A program made the position numbers and the translations under genes. Below, one piece after another: positions 44,899 to 52,854 of a DNA stretch of 64,000 bases; position 1 is the first letter of the stretch, and every line of letters starts with the position of its first letter. Origin of the DNA: Methanohalophilus sp. RSK. GTDB lineage: Archaea > Halobacteriota > Methanosarcinia > Methanosarcinales > Methanosarcinaceae. A model generated the notes under the pieces. It worked only from the letters and a program-made list of their open reading frames with translations. It was not told the origin of the DNA and searched no databases. The stretch is taken from the NCBI RefSeq assembly GCF_003722075.1, contig NZ_RDSK01000001.1, forward strand, positions 248,001-312,000. Reading direction: 5' to 3'.

Positions 44899-46179
44899 AT
44901 GCCTATAATAAACATTGATCCTTCTGTAAAGTATGCGGGAGATAGCCAGAGAGTGCTGGATGGTGAAGCAACCCTGGAAAAAGCCAGTGCCGGCCTGGAT
45001 ACAATTGGTGTAACCCGTATTGCCAATATTACTGACCTTGATCGGCTGGGTATCCCTGTGTTTTCAGGCATCCGGCCCACAGCTGCTGATGGTGCCATCT
45101 CGGTTTATTCCGGCAAAGGAGTGAACCCGCAGCAAGCCCGCATCTCCACGATCATGGAATGCTACGAACGCTGTCTTGCAGAGCGCAACGGGGTGAATGC
45201 GGACATTGACGAAAACGTAGCTGCTGATGAATTCATGGCCACAATGGAAGAAGCTGCCGGCCAGCACGACCTGGTCCATCCTGAAGAATTCCTGATGCCG
45301 CAACCCCTTGATTCTTCTTCATTGATCGAATGGACAGAAGGTTTTGACCTGCTTTCAGGAAAAGAGGTATATGTGCCTTCCAATGCTGTTTATCATCCCT
45401 ATGATGCTCCGGGTATGTCCGCCCATCTTTTCCGTAGCAATACCAACGGACTTGCTTCGGGTAATGTGATGGAAGAAGCCATCCTGCACGGATTGCTGGA
45501 AGTTATTGAAAGGGATGCTCTGAGTATGGCCGAGTTCAACCGCAATCCGGGAATGGAACTTGTGCTAACGGAAGAAGACGGGCAGGCTTATGAGATGCTC
45601 AAAGCCTTCAGGGACAGCGGTGTGGATATTCGTCTCTGGGTTTTGCTGCATGATACTCCTGTCACAACAGTGGTCGCTGCTACGGATGATGTACAGCTGA
45701 AAGATCCAGCCCTGCTGGTTATGGGGGCGGGTTCTCATCTAAGACCGGAGATTGCTGTTATGCGTGCTATTACTGAGGCTGCACAGTCCCGTGTTGTCCA
45801 GATCCACGGGGCACGTGAAGATACAACCCGGGAAGATCTGGTCCGCAAGATCGGTTATGAACGTATGAGAAGGATGAACGTTTACTGGTATGAGGAAGGT
45901 GTGGATAAGATATCCCTTGCAAATATGCAGGACATTTCCTCCCCGACACCCGCAGGAAACATCAATACCGTTCTGTCCCATCTGGAAAAGATTGCTCGTA
46001 ATGCTATTGTTGTGGATTTGAGCCGCAGTTCTATCAATATACCTGTAGTCAGGGTAATAATTCCCGGCTTTGAGCAATACACCCTTGATCGTGAAAGGGT
46101 TGGCAAAAGGATTCGTCTGGTAGGCAAAAGAAAAGGTCCTGAAAGGGAAAAACCCTGGAAACGCAGGCCAAAAGTATGA
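44899..46179 (+). CDS. ycaO: YcaO protein for McrA glycine thioamidation
   Basis: An ATP-dependent cyclodehydratase-type enzyme that, with TfuA, converts a glycine in methyl-CoM reductase subunit McrA to thioglycine. The 426-residue product has G-V-T-R-I-A-N-I-T-D-L-D-R-L-G-I, S-T-I-M-E-C-Y-E-R (ATP-binding Glu, about 92-100), N-T-N-G-L-A-S-G-N (about 183-191), E-A-I-L-H-G-L-L-E-V-I-E-R-D and T-E-A-A-Q-S-R. ATG 44899 is chosen (M-P-I-I-N-I-D-P-S as in the family); an ATG at 44833 adds a 22-residue unlike leader. ATGA overlap with tfuA. Confidence 0.93.
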   Translation: MPIINIDPSVKYAGDSQRVLDGEATLEKASAGLDTIGVTRIANITDLDRLGIPVFSGIRPTAADGAISVYSGKGVNPQQARISTIMECYERCLAERNGVNADIDENVAADEFMATMEEAAGQHDLVHPEEFLMPQPLDSSSLIEWTEGFDLLSGKEVYVPSNAVYHPYDAPGMSAHLFRSNTNGLASGNVMEEAILHGLLEVIERDALSMAEFNRNPGMELVLTEEDGQAYEMLKAFRDSGVDIRLWVLLHDTPVTTVVAATDDVQLKDPALLVMGAGSHLRPEIAVMRAITEAAQSRVVQIHGAREDTTREDLVRKIGYERMRRMNVYWYEEGVDKISLANMQDISSPTPAGNINTVLSHLEKIARNAIVVDLSRSSINIPVVRVIIPGFEQYTLDRERVGKRIRLVGKRKGPEREKPWKRRPKV

Positions 46180-46823
46180 AAACAATCGTTTTTGCCGGCA
46201 CCAGTATCGGCCTGGAAGAAGCAGGAAAACTCAGTGGTGCCACCATCCACGGCCCTGTTAAACGTGGAGATGTTACACAGTCTGTAAAACAGGGTTATGA
46301 CTTGATTGGTATCATTGATGGTATTTTTTTCCACAGGGCTGCGGTTGGTCACAGGGAAATACTGGAGGCCCTGCGCAAAAATGTAACAATTGTCGGTGGG
46401 TGTAGCATGGGAGCTTTGCGTGCATCCGAAATGGATCGACACGGGATGATAGGTGTGGGTAAAATCTATGAGTGGTACCGCGATGGTGTTATTGAAGATG
46501 ATGATGAAGTGGCGGTTGCCACAAACCCTGATACATATGAGTCCATCTCTGCTCCGTTTGTGAATATTCGGTGTACCTTCCTCTCAGCTAAGGATGAGGG
46601 CATTATCTCATCCCCTCAGGAAGCTTTCCTGCTGGATATTGCAAAAGCTACCCATTATTCTCTAAGGAGCTACTATGGCATAATAAAAAGTGCCCGGGAT
46701 AGAGGAATACTGGATGAAAATACAGCAGCATGTTTAATTGATTTTTGCCGTGACACTGAAGTGGATATCAAAAGAAAAGATGCCCTGACAGTCCTTTCCA
46801 GAATAAAGGAGTTAAATCTTTAA
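46176..46823 (+). CDS. tfuA: TfuA-like protein, thioglycine partner of YcaO
   Basis: The 215-residue product belongs to the TfuA family that works with YcaO in thioamide formation on McrA and ribosomal peptides. Start K-T-I-V-F-A-G-T-S-I-G, a D-G-I-F-F segment, then G-G-C-S-M-G-A-L-R-A-S-E (about 74-85) with the family Cys, and G-M-I-G-V-G-K-I-Y-E-W-Y-R-D-G. It starts inside the ycaO stop (ATGA), so the two are made from one message. mcr genes are not in the window. Confidence 0.94.
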   Translation: MKTIVFAGTSIGLEEAGKLSGATIHGPVKRGDVTQSVKQGYDLIGIIDGIFFHRAAVGHREILEALRKNVTIVGGCSMGALRASEMDRHGMIGVGKIYEWYRDGVIEDDDEVAVATNPDTYESISAPFVNIRCTFLSAKDEGIISSPQEAFLLDIAKATHYSLRSYYGIIKSARDRGILDENTAACLIDFCRDTEVDIKRKDALTVLSRIKELNL

Positions 46824-46826
46824 ATT

Positions 46827-47246
46827 TTATACGTCGCAGTGGGGGTGTTCTATTTTGCCACATACTCCCATTGTAGGATGGCCCATGGTACTGCATATGG
46901 TATCGATAGCATGCAGGGAGACAAAGCTTTCAAAACGGTTCACCTCGCTGCAGGCTTCTTCGGGTGAGAGGCCATAGTTTTTGAGCATAAGGCTCAATAT
47001 CCTGTGTCTGCGAATAAGAAAAGCAGCATAATCTTTCCCTTTTTCTGTAAGTTTCACACCACGATAAGGTACATGGTTGACATATCCCTCCTCTGCAAGT
47101 TCGTTGATTGTTTTGGTTGTTGTGGAGGGGTCTACCTGAAGGTGGGCTGAAAGTTCATTGGTGCGTACGTTTTCTTTTCTCTGGTGAATATATTTGAGAT
47201 ATTCTATTTTACGCGGGGAAAGCTCCAGACCTGTTATCTTTTCCAT
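46827..47246 (-). CDS. DtxR/MntR-like metal-dependent regulator
   Basis: The 139-residue product has an N-terminal winged helix (S-P-R-K-I-E-Y-L-K-Y-I, S-A-H-L-Q-V-D-P-S-T-T-T-K-T-I-N-E-L recognition region about 36-53) and a C-terminal metal-binding part: R-R-H-R-I-L-S (about 80-86), E-E-A-C-S-E-V-N-R-F-E and H-A-I-D (about 114-117), with a final H-P-H-C. Likely senses Fe, Mn or a similar metal. The chosen ATG 47246 matches the family start; a longer frame overlaps the MgtC-like gene. It may control that neighbour (inference). Confidence 0.87.
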   Translation of the reverse strand: MEKITGLELSPRKIEYLKYIHQRKENVRTNELSAHLQVDPSTTTKTINELAEEGYVNHVPYRGVKLTEKGKDYAAFLIRRHRILSLMLKNYGLSPEEACSEVNRFESFVSLHAIDTICSTMGHPTMGVCGKIEHPHCDV

Positions 47247-47292
47247 GATGGGAGTTAAATTTAAAATATATTTAAATCTTATGAGGTTTTGC

Positions 47293-48588
47293 TCAGAAGA
47301 TAGTTTTGACATCTGCATATATCCATATAACAAGCCCGATAATTCCCACAATAGATAACAGGACCAATGTCAACCGGGCTCTTTTTTCAAGTTCCAAAGC
47401 ACCTGCAATCCGGATGTAGGTGATTTTGTTGAGTGTGCTCACGATACCGGCAATAACTGCGGTCTCAGCAGCCACGATGTATGAAATTTCTCCCTTAACT
47501 GCAAGGCTTGCCATGGAAGCTGTCACTGCCGAGCTGCTGGCCACGCCTCCCAGAGCAGTTACATATGTGCCATATGTTCCTGCGTATTCGTTGGCAAAAG
47601 TTGCAAAAATCTGTAATACCAGAAAGATCGCTCCAAAACGCAGTGCAGGTTTCAGGGCAAAGGGCGAACCAATGTCAAGGGTCCCTTCCATTTTCTTTGT
47701 AATATTCTTGTTTTTCCAAAAAATCCCTATTACTACCAGTATCATCAATAATTGCGGAGGTAGCATGTTTAGGGTAGTCTTGCCTGAATTATCTACAATC
47801 AGGGCAATTATTAGGTTACTGATGAACATAGAAAGGTTGGATAAAAGGACACCGATGTAAAAAGCATTTACAAGCCCGGATTTTTCCTTTGCTATCGATG
47901 CCAGGGCAGCAGTGGTGGCTTCACTGCTCACAAATCCTCCTAACAGTCCGGAATAGGGTATGCCTCCCCCTGACCCGAAGCGCTTGAGGGAAATATAACT
48001 GATAAATCCGATAAACATAACAAGTACTACAATAAGGATTGTGGATTTAAGATTCACAATGCCCCATAGTTCTTCATCGGGTACCAGGGGGTACAGGATA
48101 AAAGCCACAGCAAGGAACTGGAGTCCATTGAGGATATCCTCATCGGAAAGATTCTGGGCAAAGGAATGGAGAGGACGTTTTTCTATAGTCAGGAAAGTTA
48201 TTGCAACCCCGCCTGCAATGGCAAACAGGTAATTATCGGTTGCCACCAGTATCCCCAGCAGAAAAGTACAGAAAAGGGAAAGGGCACTTGTCATGCCCAG
48301 TTTGCCACGTATTGTGTAGGTGCGGTAGATAAGGGCAATACTACAGGCTATTATCAGAAAGGCTGAGGCAATTATGATTTCGTTGCCAATAATCTTACCC
48401 ACAATAGTTGCCAGCATGCCTGTGACCGCAGCCAGGGCATATGTACGCACACCTGCAAAAACCGGATGTTCTGCTCTTCGGTGTTCTCTTTCTATCCCGA
48501 TGATAATACCTATCATCAGGGAGAGGATGAGTTTTTCCAGAAAATCAAATAAAAAAGGATCAAGCCCGATGGTGGGTATAATTTCCAT
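47293..48588 (-). CDS. MgtC/SapB-family membrane protein with DUF4010 extension
   Basis: The 431-residue protein has 11-12 TM helices. The N-terminal third is MgtC-like: I-G-I-I-I-G-I-E-R-E-H-R-R-A (about 23-36), V-R-T-Y-A-L-A-A-V (about 44-52) and the F-L-L-G-I helix; the rest is the DUF4010 type with S-G-L-L-G-G-F-V-S-S-E-A-T-T (about 208-221) and A-L-G-G-V-A-S-S-S-A-V-T. Proposed to affect magnesium or ion handling. ATG 48588 follows GGAGGTG; GTG 48591 is less well spaced. Forms a unit with the DtxR-like gene. Confidence 0.86.
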   Translation of the reverse strand: MEIIPTIGLDPFLFDFLEKLILSLMIGIIIGIEREHRRAEHPVFAGVRTYALAAVTGMLATIVGKIIGNEIIIASAFLIIACSIALIYRTYTIRGKLGMTSALSLFCTFLLGILVATDNYLFAIAGGVAITFLTIEKRPLHSFAQNLSDEDILNGLQFLAVAFILYPLVPDEELWGIVNLKSTILIVVLVMFIGFISYISLKRFGSGGGIPYSGLLGGFVSSEATTAALASIAKEKSGLVNAFYIGVLLSNLSMFISNLIIALIVDNSGKTTLNMLPPQLLMILVVIGIFWKNKNITKKMEGTLDIGSPFALKPALRFGAIFLVLQIFATFANEYAGTYGTYVTALGGVASSSAVTASMASLAVKGEISYIVAAETAVIAGIVSTLNKITYIRIAGALELEKRARLTLVLLSIVGIIGLVIWIYADVKTIF

Positions 48589-48625
48589 CACTCCACCTCC
48601 GGATTGGTAAAGTCTTTAAGTTCCT

Positions 48626-48910
48626 TTATTTAAGAACATCTTCTTCAACTTCTTTTCTACCTGCTTCCAGTTCATCTCCCTGCTCATCATCGTATTCAAG
48701 CAGCATGGTCTGGAATTCTCCCACATGGGTCTTTTCTTCCTTTGCAATGTCTAGCAGCACTGCCCGGATCTCCTCGGTGGAAGCAAGTTCGGCCATCTGT
48801 TCATAGAGGTTGATAGCATCAAGTTCGGCTATAATGCCAGCCCTCAGGATCTCCTTGTCGATGTTCTCATCCTCTACAGCATCAAGGTCAATTGGTATTT
48901 TTGATAACAT
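48626..48910 (-). CDS. Encapsulated-ferritin-like (EncFtn) protein
   Basis: The 94-residue product begins M-L-S-K-I-P-I-D-L and has the short EncFtn ferritin-like helix pair: G-I-I-A-E-L-D-A-I-N-L-Y-E-Q-M-A (about 25-40) and A-K-E-E-K-T-H-V-G-E-F (about 58-68), giving the E-x-x-Y...E-x-x-H iron site. It resembles the ferritin-like module fused to the Pyrococcus encapsulin. No encapsulin shell gene is adjacent. ATG 48910 has GGAGG six bases before; a longer frame back to 48931 is less likely. Acidic tail. Confidence 0.83.
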   Translation of the reverse strand: MLSKIPIDLDAVEDENIDKEILRAGIIAELDAINLYEQMAELASTEEIRAVLLDIAKEEKTHVGEFQTMLLEYDDEQGDELEAGRKEVEEDVLK

Positions 48911-48966
48911 ACGTATCCTCCCATCAAACATTATAGAAATCTTAGGATATATTTCTTGTCATGTTG

Positions 48967-49623
48967 TCATATGTCTATGGAATATCCCGCATAGATGTAT
49001 GCAAATCTATCCGGAAATTTGCGTTTAATTTTATCTTTGTGGGATGTACAGTGTCCGGCTGCTATGTATGAAAGTTGGCTCAATGTGCCCATGTCATTGA
49101 AATCATGTAGTCCTCCGAGTACACCTGTGATATGACCCATTTTTGCAGCGCTGTCAATTATTTCCCCCAGTCCCGGATGGGCACAACCAGTTATAATATA
49201 CAATTCATCCTCAGATTGAAGGACAAGGGATTGTTCTTTTATGTGGTTTCCCAGTTGACCTGTGGTAAAAACTCCCTTGCAGACCTGCCGGGATTTTGTG
49301 ACTTCTATAAGTTGGGCATGCCTGGCTATCTCCTTTTTGAGATTTGGGGAGAATGCCCCGGGCACATACACTTCCAGAGCATCTGAATTATGTAATATTG
49401 CAGACAGCCCTCCGATATGGTCCCAGTGCTGGTGGGATACGATAAGTATGTCTATATCAGAGGGTTTCACGCCCACCCTTTGAAGGTTTTCCAGCAGGGC
49501 GGGTCCGTTCCAACCCGTATCAAAAAGAAGCGTAGTGCCTCCCTGTCGAACCAGGCAGGCAAACCCCCATCCTGCATGAAAACCTTCGGTTGCACTATTA
49601 TCATAAACAACGGTAAGTTCCAT
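48967..49623 (-). CDS. Metallo-beta-lactamase-fold hydrolase
   Basis: The 218-residue protein has the MBL signature S-H-Q-H-W-D-H (about 62-68), L-F-D-T-G-W (about 33-38), and I-I-T-G-C-A-H-P-G (about 146-154). This pattern is close to the archaeal group acting on pterin or nucleotide phosphates, but its substrate cannot be told by eye. ATG 49623 lies just after the DUF1847 stop; a TTG at 49629 overlapping it as TTGA is possible. Last gene of the cassette that begins at 52641. Confidence 0.87.
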   Translation of the reverse strand: MELTVVYDNSATEGFHAGWGFACLVRQGGTTLLFDTGWNGPALLENLQRVGVKPSDIDILIVSHQHWDHIGGLSAILHNSDALEVYVPGAFSPNLKKEIARHAQLIEVTKSRQVCKGVFTTGQLGNHIKEQSLVLQSEDELYIITGCAHPGLGEIIDSAAKMGHITGVLGGLHDFNDMGTLSQLSYIAAGHCTSHKDKIKRKFPDRFAYIYAGYSIDI

Positions 49624-49625
49624 AT

Positions 49626-50198
49626 TCAATCTTCCATATTGAATTTTTTGCGCAGGTAATAGCCGGAATAGATTGCACCAGCGGGATTATGTGCAAGCAC
49701 CCTGTCCTTGACGATCAAGGTGGTTACCGGGGCTTCACTGTTGCGGGTAAATATAATGTCATGGCCCATGCAGAGGCCGATGATGATATTGAGCTCGGTT
49801 TGTTTTTTGGCAAGTAAGAGGGCCTGTCCCTTTGGGTTACAGGTAACCTCAAATTTTTCGGGATGGATCTTTTCAAGCTCATACTTTTCCTTCGGGATAC
49901 CACAGACCTTGCAGCAGACAGAATAAACCTCAAAATCCTTTTTCAGGATCCGGTTGATAGTTGCGGCTTCATTGGCCAGTCCGATACAAAAAGCAATTCC
50001 CAGTTTCTGGTAACCCATTTGTCTGGCAAACAGGATAAGTTCTTCCAGACGGGTTTTTTGCATATAATGTTGCCCTTCGATAGCAGCTGCAACCTGCATA
50101 CAATCGAGGTCTTCACCTGTATATTCGATATCCTCTGCAACACCGCTGCAATCTTTCCCGTTACGGCATTCCTTCTCCTGACAGGTCGCACATTTCAT
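49626..50198 (-). CDS. DUF1847 domain protein
   Basis: The 190-residue product begins with a Cys cluster, M-K-C-A-T-C-Q-E-K-E-C-R-N-G-K-D-C (C at 3, 6, 11, 17), that could bind an Fe-S cluster or zinc, followed by a conserved body with G-I-A-F-C-I-G-L-A, V-C-C-K-V-C-G-I-P (about 115-123), N-P-K-G-Q-A and G-L-C-M-G-H-D. Its ATG overlaps the stop of the MinD ATPase (ATGA). Family function is unknown; context points to Fe-S or metal cofactor handling. Confidence 0.86.
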   Translation of the reverse strand: MKCATCQEKECRNGKDCSGVAEDIEYTGEDLDCMQVAAAIEGQHYMQKTRLEELILFARQMGYQKLGIAFCIGLANEAATINRILKKDFEVYSVCCKVCGIPKEKYELEKIHPEKFEVTCNPKGQALLLAKKQTELNIIIGLCMGHDIIFTRNSEAPVTTLIVKDRVLAHNPAGAIYSGYYLRKKFNMED

Positions 50199-51058
50199 GA
50201 TCGCATCTCTTCTTTTACTTCTTCCCATACTTCTATGACACATTTTGCAAAAGAATTGTCGGTATATTCCACAATTGTTTTTTCCTCCACCATTGCCTTG
50301 GTAGGGGTTGTATCATAGGGGATCTCGCCTGCAATTTTAATCCCTTTCTGGGTGCAGAATTTTTCTATTTCTCTTCTTTTACTATCGTTTATATCGGATT
50401 TGTTTATGCAAACCAGAGAGGGTATCTCGAAGTGTTCTGTCACTTCTATCACTCTTTTAAGATCATGTGTCCCGGCGACGGTGGGTTCGGTGACTACAAG
50501 AGCAATGTCCACACCTGTAAGGGCTGCAATTACAGAGCAACCGGTACCCGGCGGTCCATCTATAATTATTGTGTCACAATTATTCTTTGGGGCTACCTCT
50601 TCTGCAATTTCCCGCACAAGGGTGACAAGTTTTCCTCCGGCTTCTTCCCCTATCCCGAGTCTGGCATGCACAAGAGGTCCGAACCGGGTTTTTGATTCAT
50701 TGGCTTCCCCGCACTTATTATATTCCATTGTCACTGCATCGGCAGGGCATACATACTCGCAGACTCCGCAACCTTCACATATGTATGGATCGATTTCGAA
50801 ACCTTCCTTTATTGCCCCGAATCGGCAATGATCAACACATATCCCGCATCCTGTACATCGTTCAGGGTGTATGATTGCGGTAGGTAATGCTGTAAAATCA
50901 TAGGTTTTTATTATTTCAGGTTGCAGCAGCAGGTGCATGTTGGCAGCATCGACATCACAGTCTGCAATGGTGGCATTTTCCGCAAGAGCTGCAAAGGAAG
51001 AAGTGAGGGTGGTTTTGCCGGTACCACCTTTGCCACTGATTACTGTGAGTTGTTTCAT
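50195..51058 (-). CDS. MinD-superfamily ATPase with inserted ferredoxin domain (1)
   Basis: The 287-residue product has a deviant Walker A S-G-K-G-G-T-G-K-T-T (about 8-17) and, inserted near residue 65, two four-Cys motifs C-T-G-C-G-I-C-V-D-H-C and C-E-G-C-G-V-C-E-Y-V-C for two 4Fe-4S clusters; later I-I-D-G-P-P-G-T-G-C (about 168-177). Such pairs are frequent in anaerobes beside NifX-like and DUF1847 genes. Likely moves or assembles an Fe-S or other metal cofactor with ATP. Overlaps both neighbours by ATGA. Confidence 0.9.
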   Translation of the reverse strand: MKQLTVISGKGGTGKTTLTSSFAALAENATIADCDVDAANMHLLLQPEIIKTYDFTALPTAIIHPERCTGCGICVDHCRFGAIKEGFEIDPYICEGCGVCEYVCPADAVTMEYNKCGEANESKTRFGPLVHARLGIGEEAGGKLVTLVREIAEEVAPKNNCDTIIIDGPPGTGCSVIAALTGVDIALVVTEPTVAGTHDLKRVIEVTEHFEIPSLVCINKSDINDSKRREIEKFCTQKGIKIAGEIPYDTTPTKAMVEEKTIVEYTDNSFAKCVIEVWEEVKEEMRS

Positions 51059-51879
51059 CTAACTGCCTCCTTGATAGTTTCAAACATCTGCAGGAATTTA
51101 TCTTTCCACTGCGGCATTGTTTCAACAAAAGGTATACCCTCTGAATAAGCTTCAGCTATTCTGCGGTCATAGGGAATTTCCATTATTATTGGTAGACCGG
51201 TTTGCTGGCAGTATTCTTCAACACCTCCATCCCCTACTCCTGCACGGTTGATCACCACTCCCGCAGGAATTTTCATTTCCCGGACAACTTCCGCTGCTAG
51301 TTTCAGGTCATTGAGTCCAAAAGGTGTGGGTTCGGTAACAAGGATGCAATAGTCAGTATCTTCAACGGTTGTGATCATAGGACATGCGGTGCCCGGGGGA
51401 GCGTCCATTATTACTGTATTTTCGCCTGCATAGTTCTTGAGTTCTTTTATCAGGGGTGATGCCATTGCTTCTCCTATATTCAGAAGTCCTGTATGGAACT
51501 GTCCTGAAAAGGATCTCTCTATGTTCCCTATGTTGCGTCCTGTTTCACTGATAGCATCATTGGGACAGACGAGGCTACAGCCTCCACAGCCATGACAGAG
51601 ATCTGAAAAGACCATCACTTTTTGTGGTAGTGCTGCAAGCGCATTGTAATTGCAAAAATCAGCACATTTGCCGCAATGTTCACATTTTTGCTCATCGATT
51701 ACAGGAACTGGTATCGTAACCTCTTTTACTTTTTCAAGGTCATTGTGTAAAAACAGATTGGAATTTGGCTCCTCCACATCACAGTCAAGGAGGCTGGTTT
51801 TTGGAACAGAAAGGAAGAAATTAACAGCAACTGTTGTTTTCCCGGTTCCTCCCTTTCCGCTTGCCACAGTTATTTTCAT
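51055..51879 (-). CDS. MinD-superfamily ATPase with inserted ferredoxin domain (2)
   Basis: A 274-residue paralogue of the next gene: S-G-K-G-G-T-G-K-T-T (about 7-16), C-E-H-C-G-K-C-A-D-F-C and C-H-G-C-G-G-C-S-L-V-C for two 4Fe-4S clusters, and I-M-D-A-P-P-G-T-A-C-P. The start is set at ATG 51879 (M-K-I-T-V-A-S-G-K-G-G); an ATG at 51903 inside the upstream stop region is an alternative. The two ATPases may form a heterodimer (inference). Confidence 0.89.
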   Translation of the reverse strand: MKITVASGKGGTGKTTVAVNFFLSVPKTSLLDCDVEEPNSNLFLHNDLEKVKEVTIPVPVIDEQKCEHCGKCADFCNYNALAALPQKVMVFSDLCHGCGGCSLVCPNDAISETGRNIGNIERSFSGQFHTGLLNIGEAMASPLIKELKNYAGENTVIMDAPPGTACPMITTVEDTDYCILVTEPTPFGLNDLKLAAEVVREMKIPAGVVINRAGVGDGGVEEYCQQTGLPIIMEIPYDRRIAEAYSEGIPFVETMPQWKDKFLQMFETIKEAVR

Positions 51880-51889
51880 GTTTGGTGTT

Positions 51890-52252
51890 TCAGTGGTGAT
51901 CATGTCTACTGCAGGAGTTGTTTGCACCAGCTTGCTCGAGCCTATCATTTTTCCAGTCTTCTAGTGCATCACTGACTTTTCCCTGTGCACCTACGAAAAC
52001 TTTGATGTCGAACTGGTCGAACATCTGGACGGCTTTCCACCCCAGGCCTCCACAGAGCATGGTTTCAACGCCTTTATTTGCGAGTAATTCGGGAGGCAAT
52101 CCAACACCGCCCATGTGCTCACTGGTATTCTCCAGAACATCTACTTTGCCGGTCTCACTATCGTATATTGTGTAATAAGGGACTTTACCAAAGTGCTGGC
52201 CTACGGGTGAATCTATTCCACTGTTCTCGGTTGCCGGTATGCATACTTTCAT
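51890..52252 (-). CDS. NifX/NifB-type cofactor-binding protein (1)
   Basis: The 120-residue product is a dinitrogenase iron-molybdenum-cofactor family domain: K-V-C-I-P-A-T, V-G-Q-H-F-G-K-V-P-Y-Y (about 17-27), V-E-T-M-L-C-G-G-L-G-W-K-A (about 60-72) and F-V-G-A-Q-G-K-V. The C-terminus carries N-N-S-C-S-R-H-D-H-H, a metal-ligand-rich tail. Its ATG overlaps the previous stop (ATGA). Stand-alone members in methanogens are thought to hold Fe-S precursors; nitrogenase genes are not present here. Confidence 0.87.
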   Translation of the reverse strand: MKVCIPATENSGIDSPVGQHFGKVPYYTIYDSETGKVDVLENTSEHMGGVGLPPELLANKGVETMLCGGLGWKAVQMFDQFDIKVFVGAQGKVSDALEDWKNDRLEQAGANNSCSRHDHH

Positions 52253-52641
52253 TTTCTCCCTCCTCTGCCCTGTCCGCGACCCATGCCAGCATGTGCTTTT
52301 GCAGTGGGCCCGGATACTTTTTCCAGAGTTCCTTTATTATACTGTTCAATTGCTTCTTTTACGGATACGCCGGAAGTGGTTACGACTTCTATGCCTGCTG
52401 TGGAAAGGACATCGTAGGCATTAGGTCCCACATTGCCGGTGATCAAAACATCGGCCTGTATTTTTGCGACTTCCTGGGCAGCCTGTATGCCGGCTCCACC
52501 AGTAGCACTTGATGCGGGGTTTTCTTTTGTTTCAAATTCTCCGGTTTCAGTATTTGCCATTATGAAATAAGGGGCCCTGCCAAAACGGGGCTCAATATCT
52601 GAATCAGATTCATTGCTTTTTGATGTTATGCAGATCTTCAT
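52249..52641 (-). CDS. NifX/NifB-type cofactor-binding protein (2)
   Basis: The 130-residue product has the same fold: K-I-C-I-T-S-K, P-R-F-G-R-A-P-Y-F-I (about 18-27), G-A-G-I-Q-A-A-Q, V-L-I-T-G-N-V-G-P-N-A (about 64-74) and a tail rich in Gly, Arg and His (G-M-G-R-G-Q-G-R-G-G-R-K). ATG 52641 follows GAGG at seven bases; an in-frame ATG at 52647 sits very close. First gene of the cassette, behind a TATA at 52684-52694. Confidence 0.87.
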   Translation of the reverse strand: MKICITSKSNESDSDIEPRFGRAPYFIMANTETGEFETKENPASSATGGAGIQAAQEVAKIQADVLITGNVGPNAYDVLSTAGIEVVTTSGVSVKEAIEQYNKGTLEKVSGPTAKAHAGMGRGQGRGGRK

Positions 52642-52683
52642 TATCATTCCTCTTTTCACTATATTTAACACATAAAGGAGGAA

Positions 52684-52694
52684 GTATATATAAC
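52684..52694 (-). promoter_or_regulatory. TATA box candidate of the NifX-MinD cassette
   Basis: Minus-strand GTTATATATAC, with predicted start near 52663 and the NifX-like ATG at 52641. The 213-bp gap up to 52854 also holds a short hairpin AAGCC-N6-GGCTT (52787-52802). Confidence 0.5.
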
Positions 52695-52854
52695 TTTCCA
52701 AAAACAATCTTGTAGAAAATCTCTTTTGCGGTATTTAATAAGCTAATGATTGCCTGTAGAATGATACAAGTATAAATACTGCAGTAAGCCCTTGTAGGCT
52801 TGTAAAAAACAAACGAATTTAGGAGTTATATAAAAAGAGATAAAAAAACTGGAC

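Noticed and set aside
52787-52802. Hairpin AAGCC-N6-GGCTT after mtbA
   Set aside because: Too short and the T-run precedes it on the coding strand, so a terminator call is weak.
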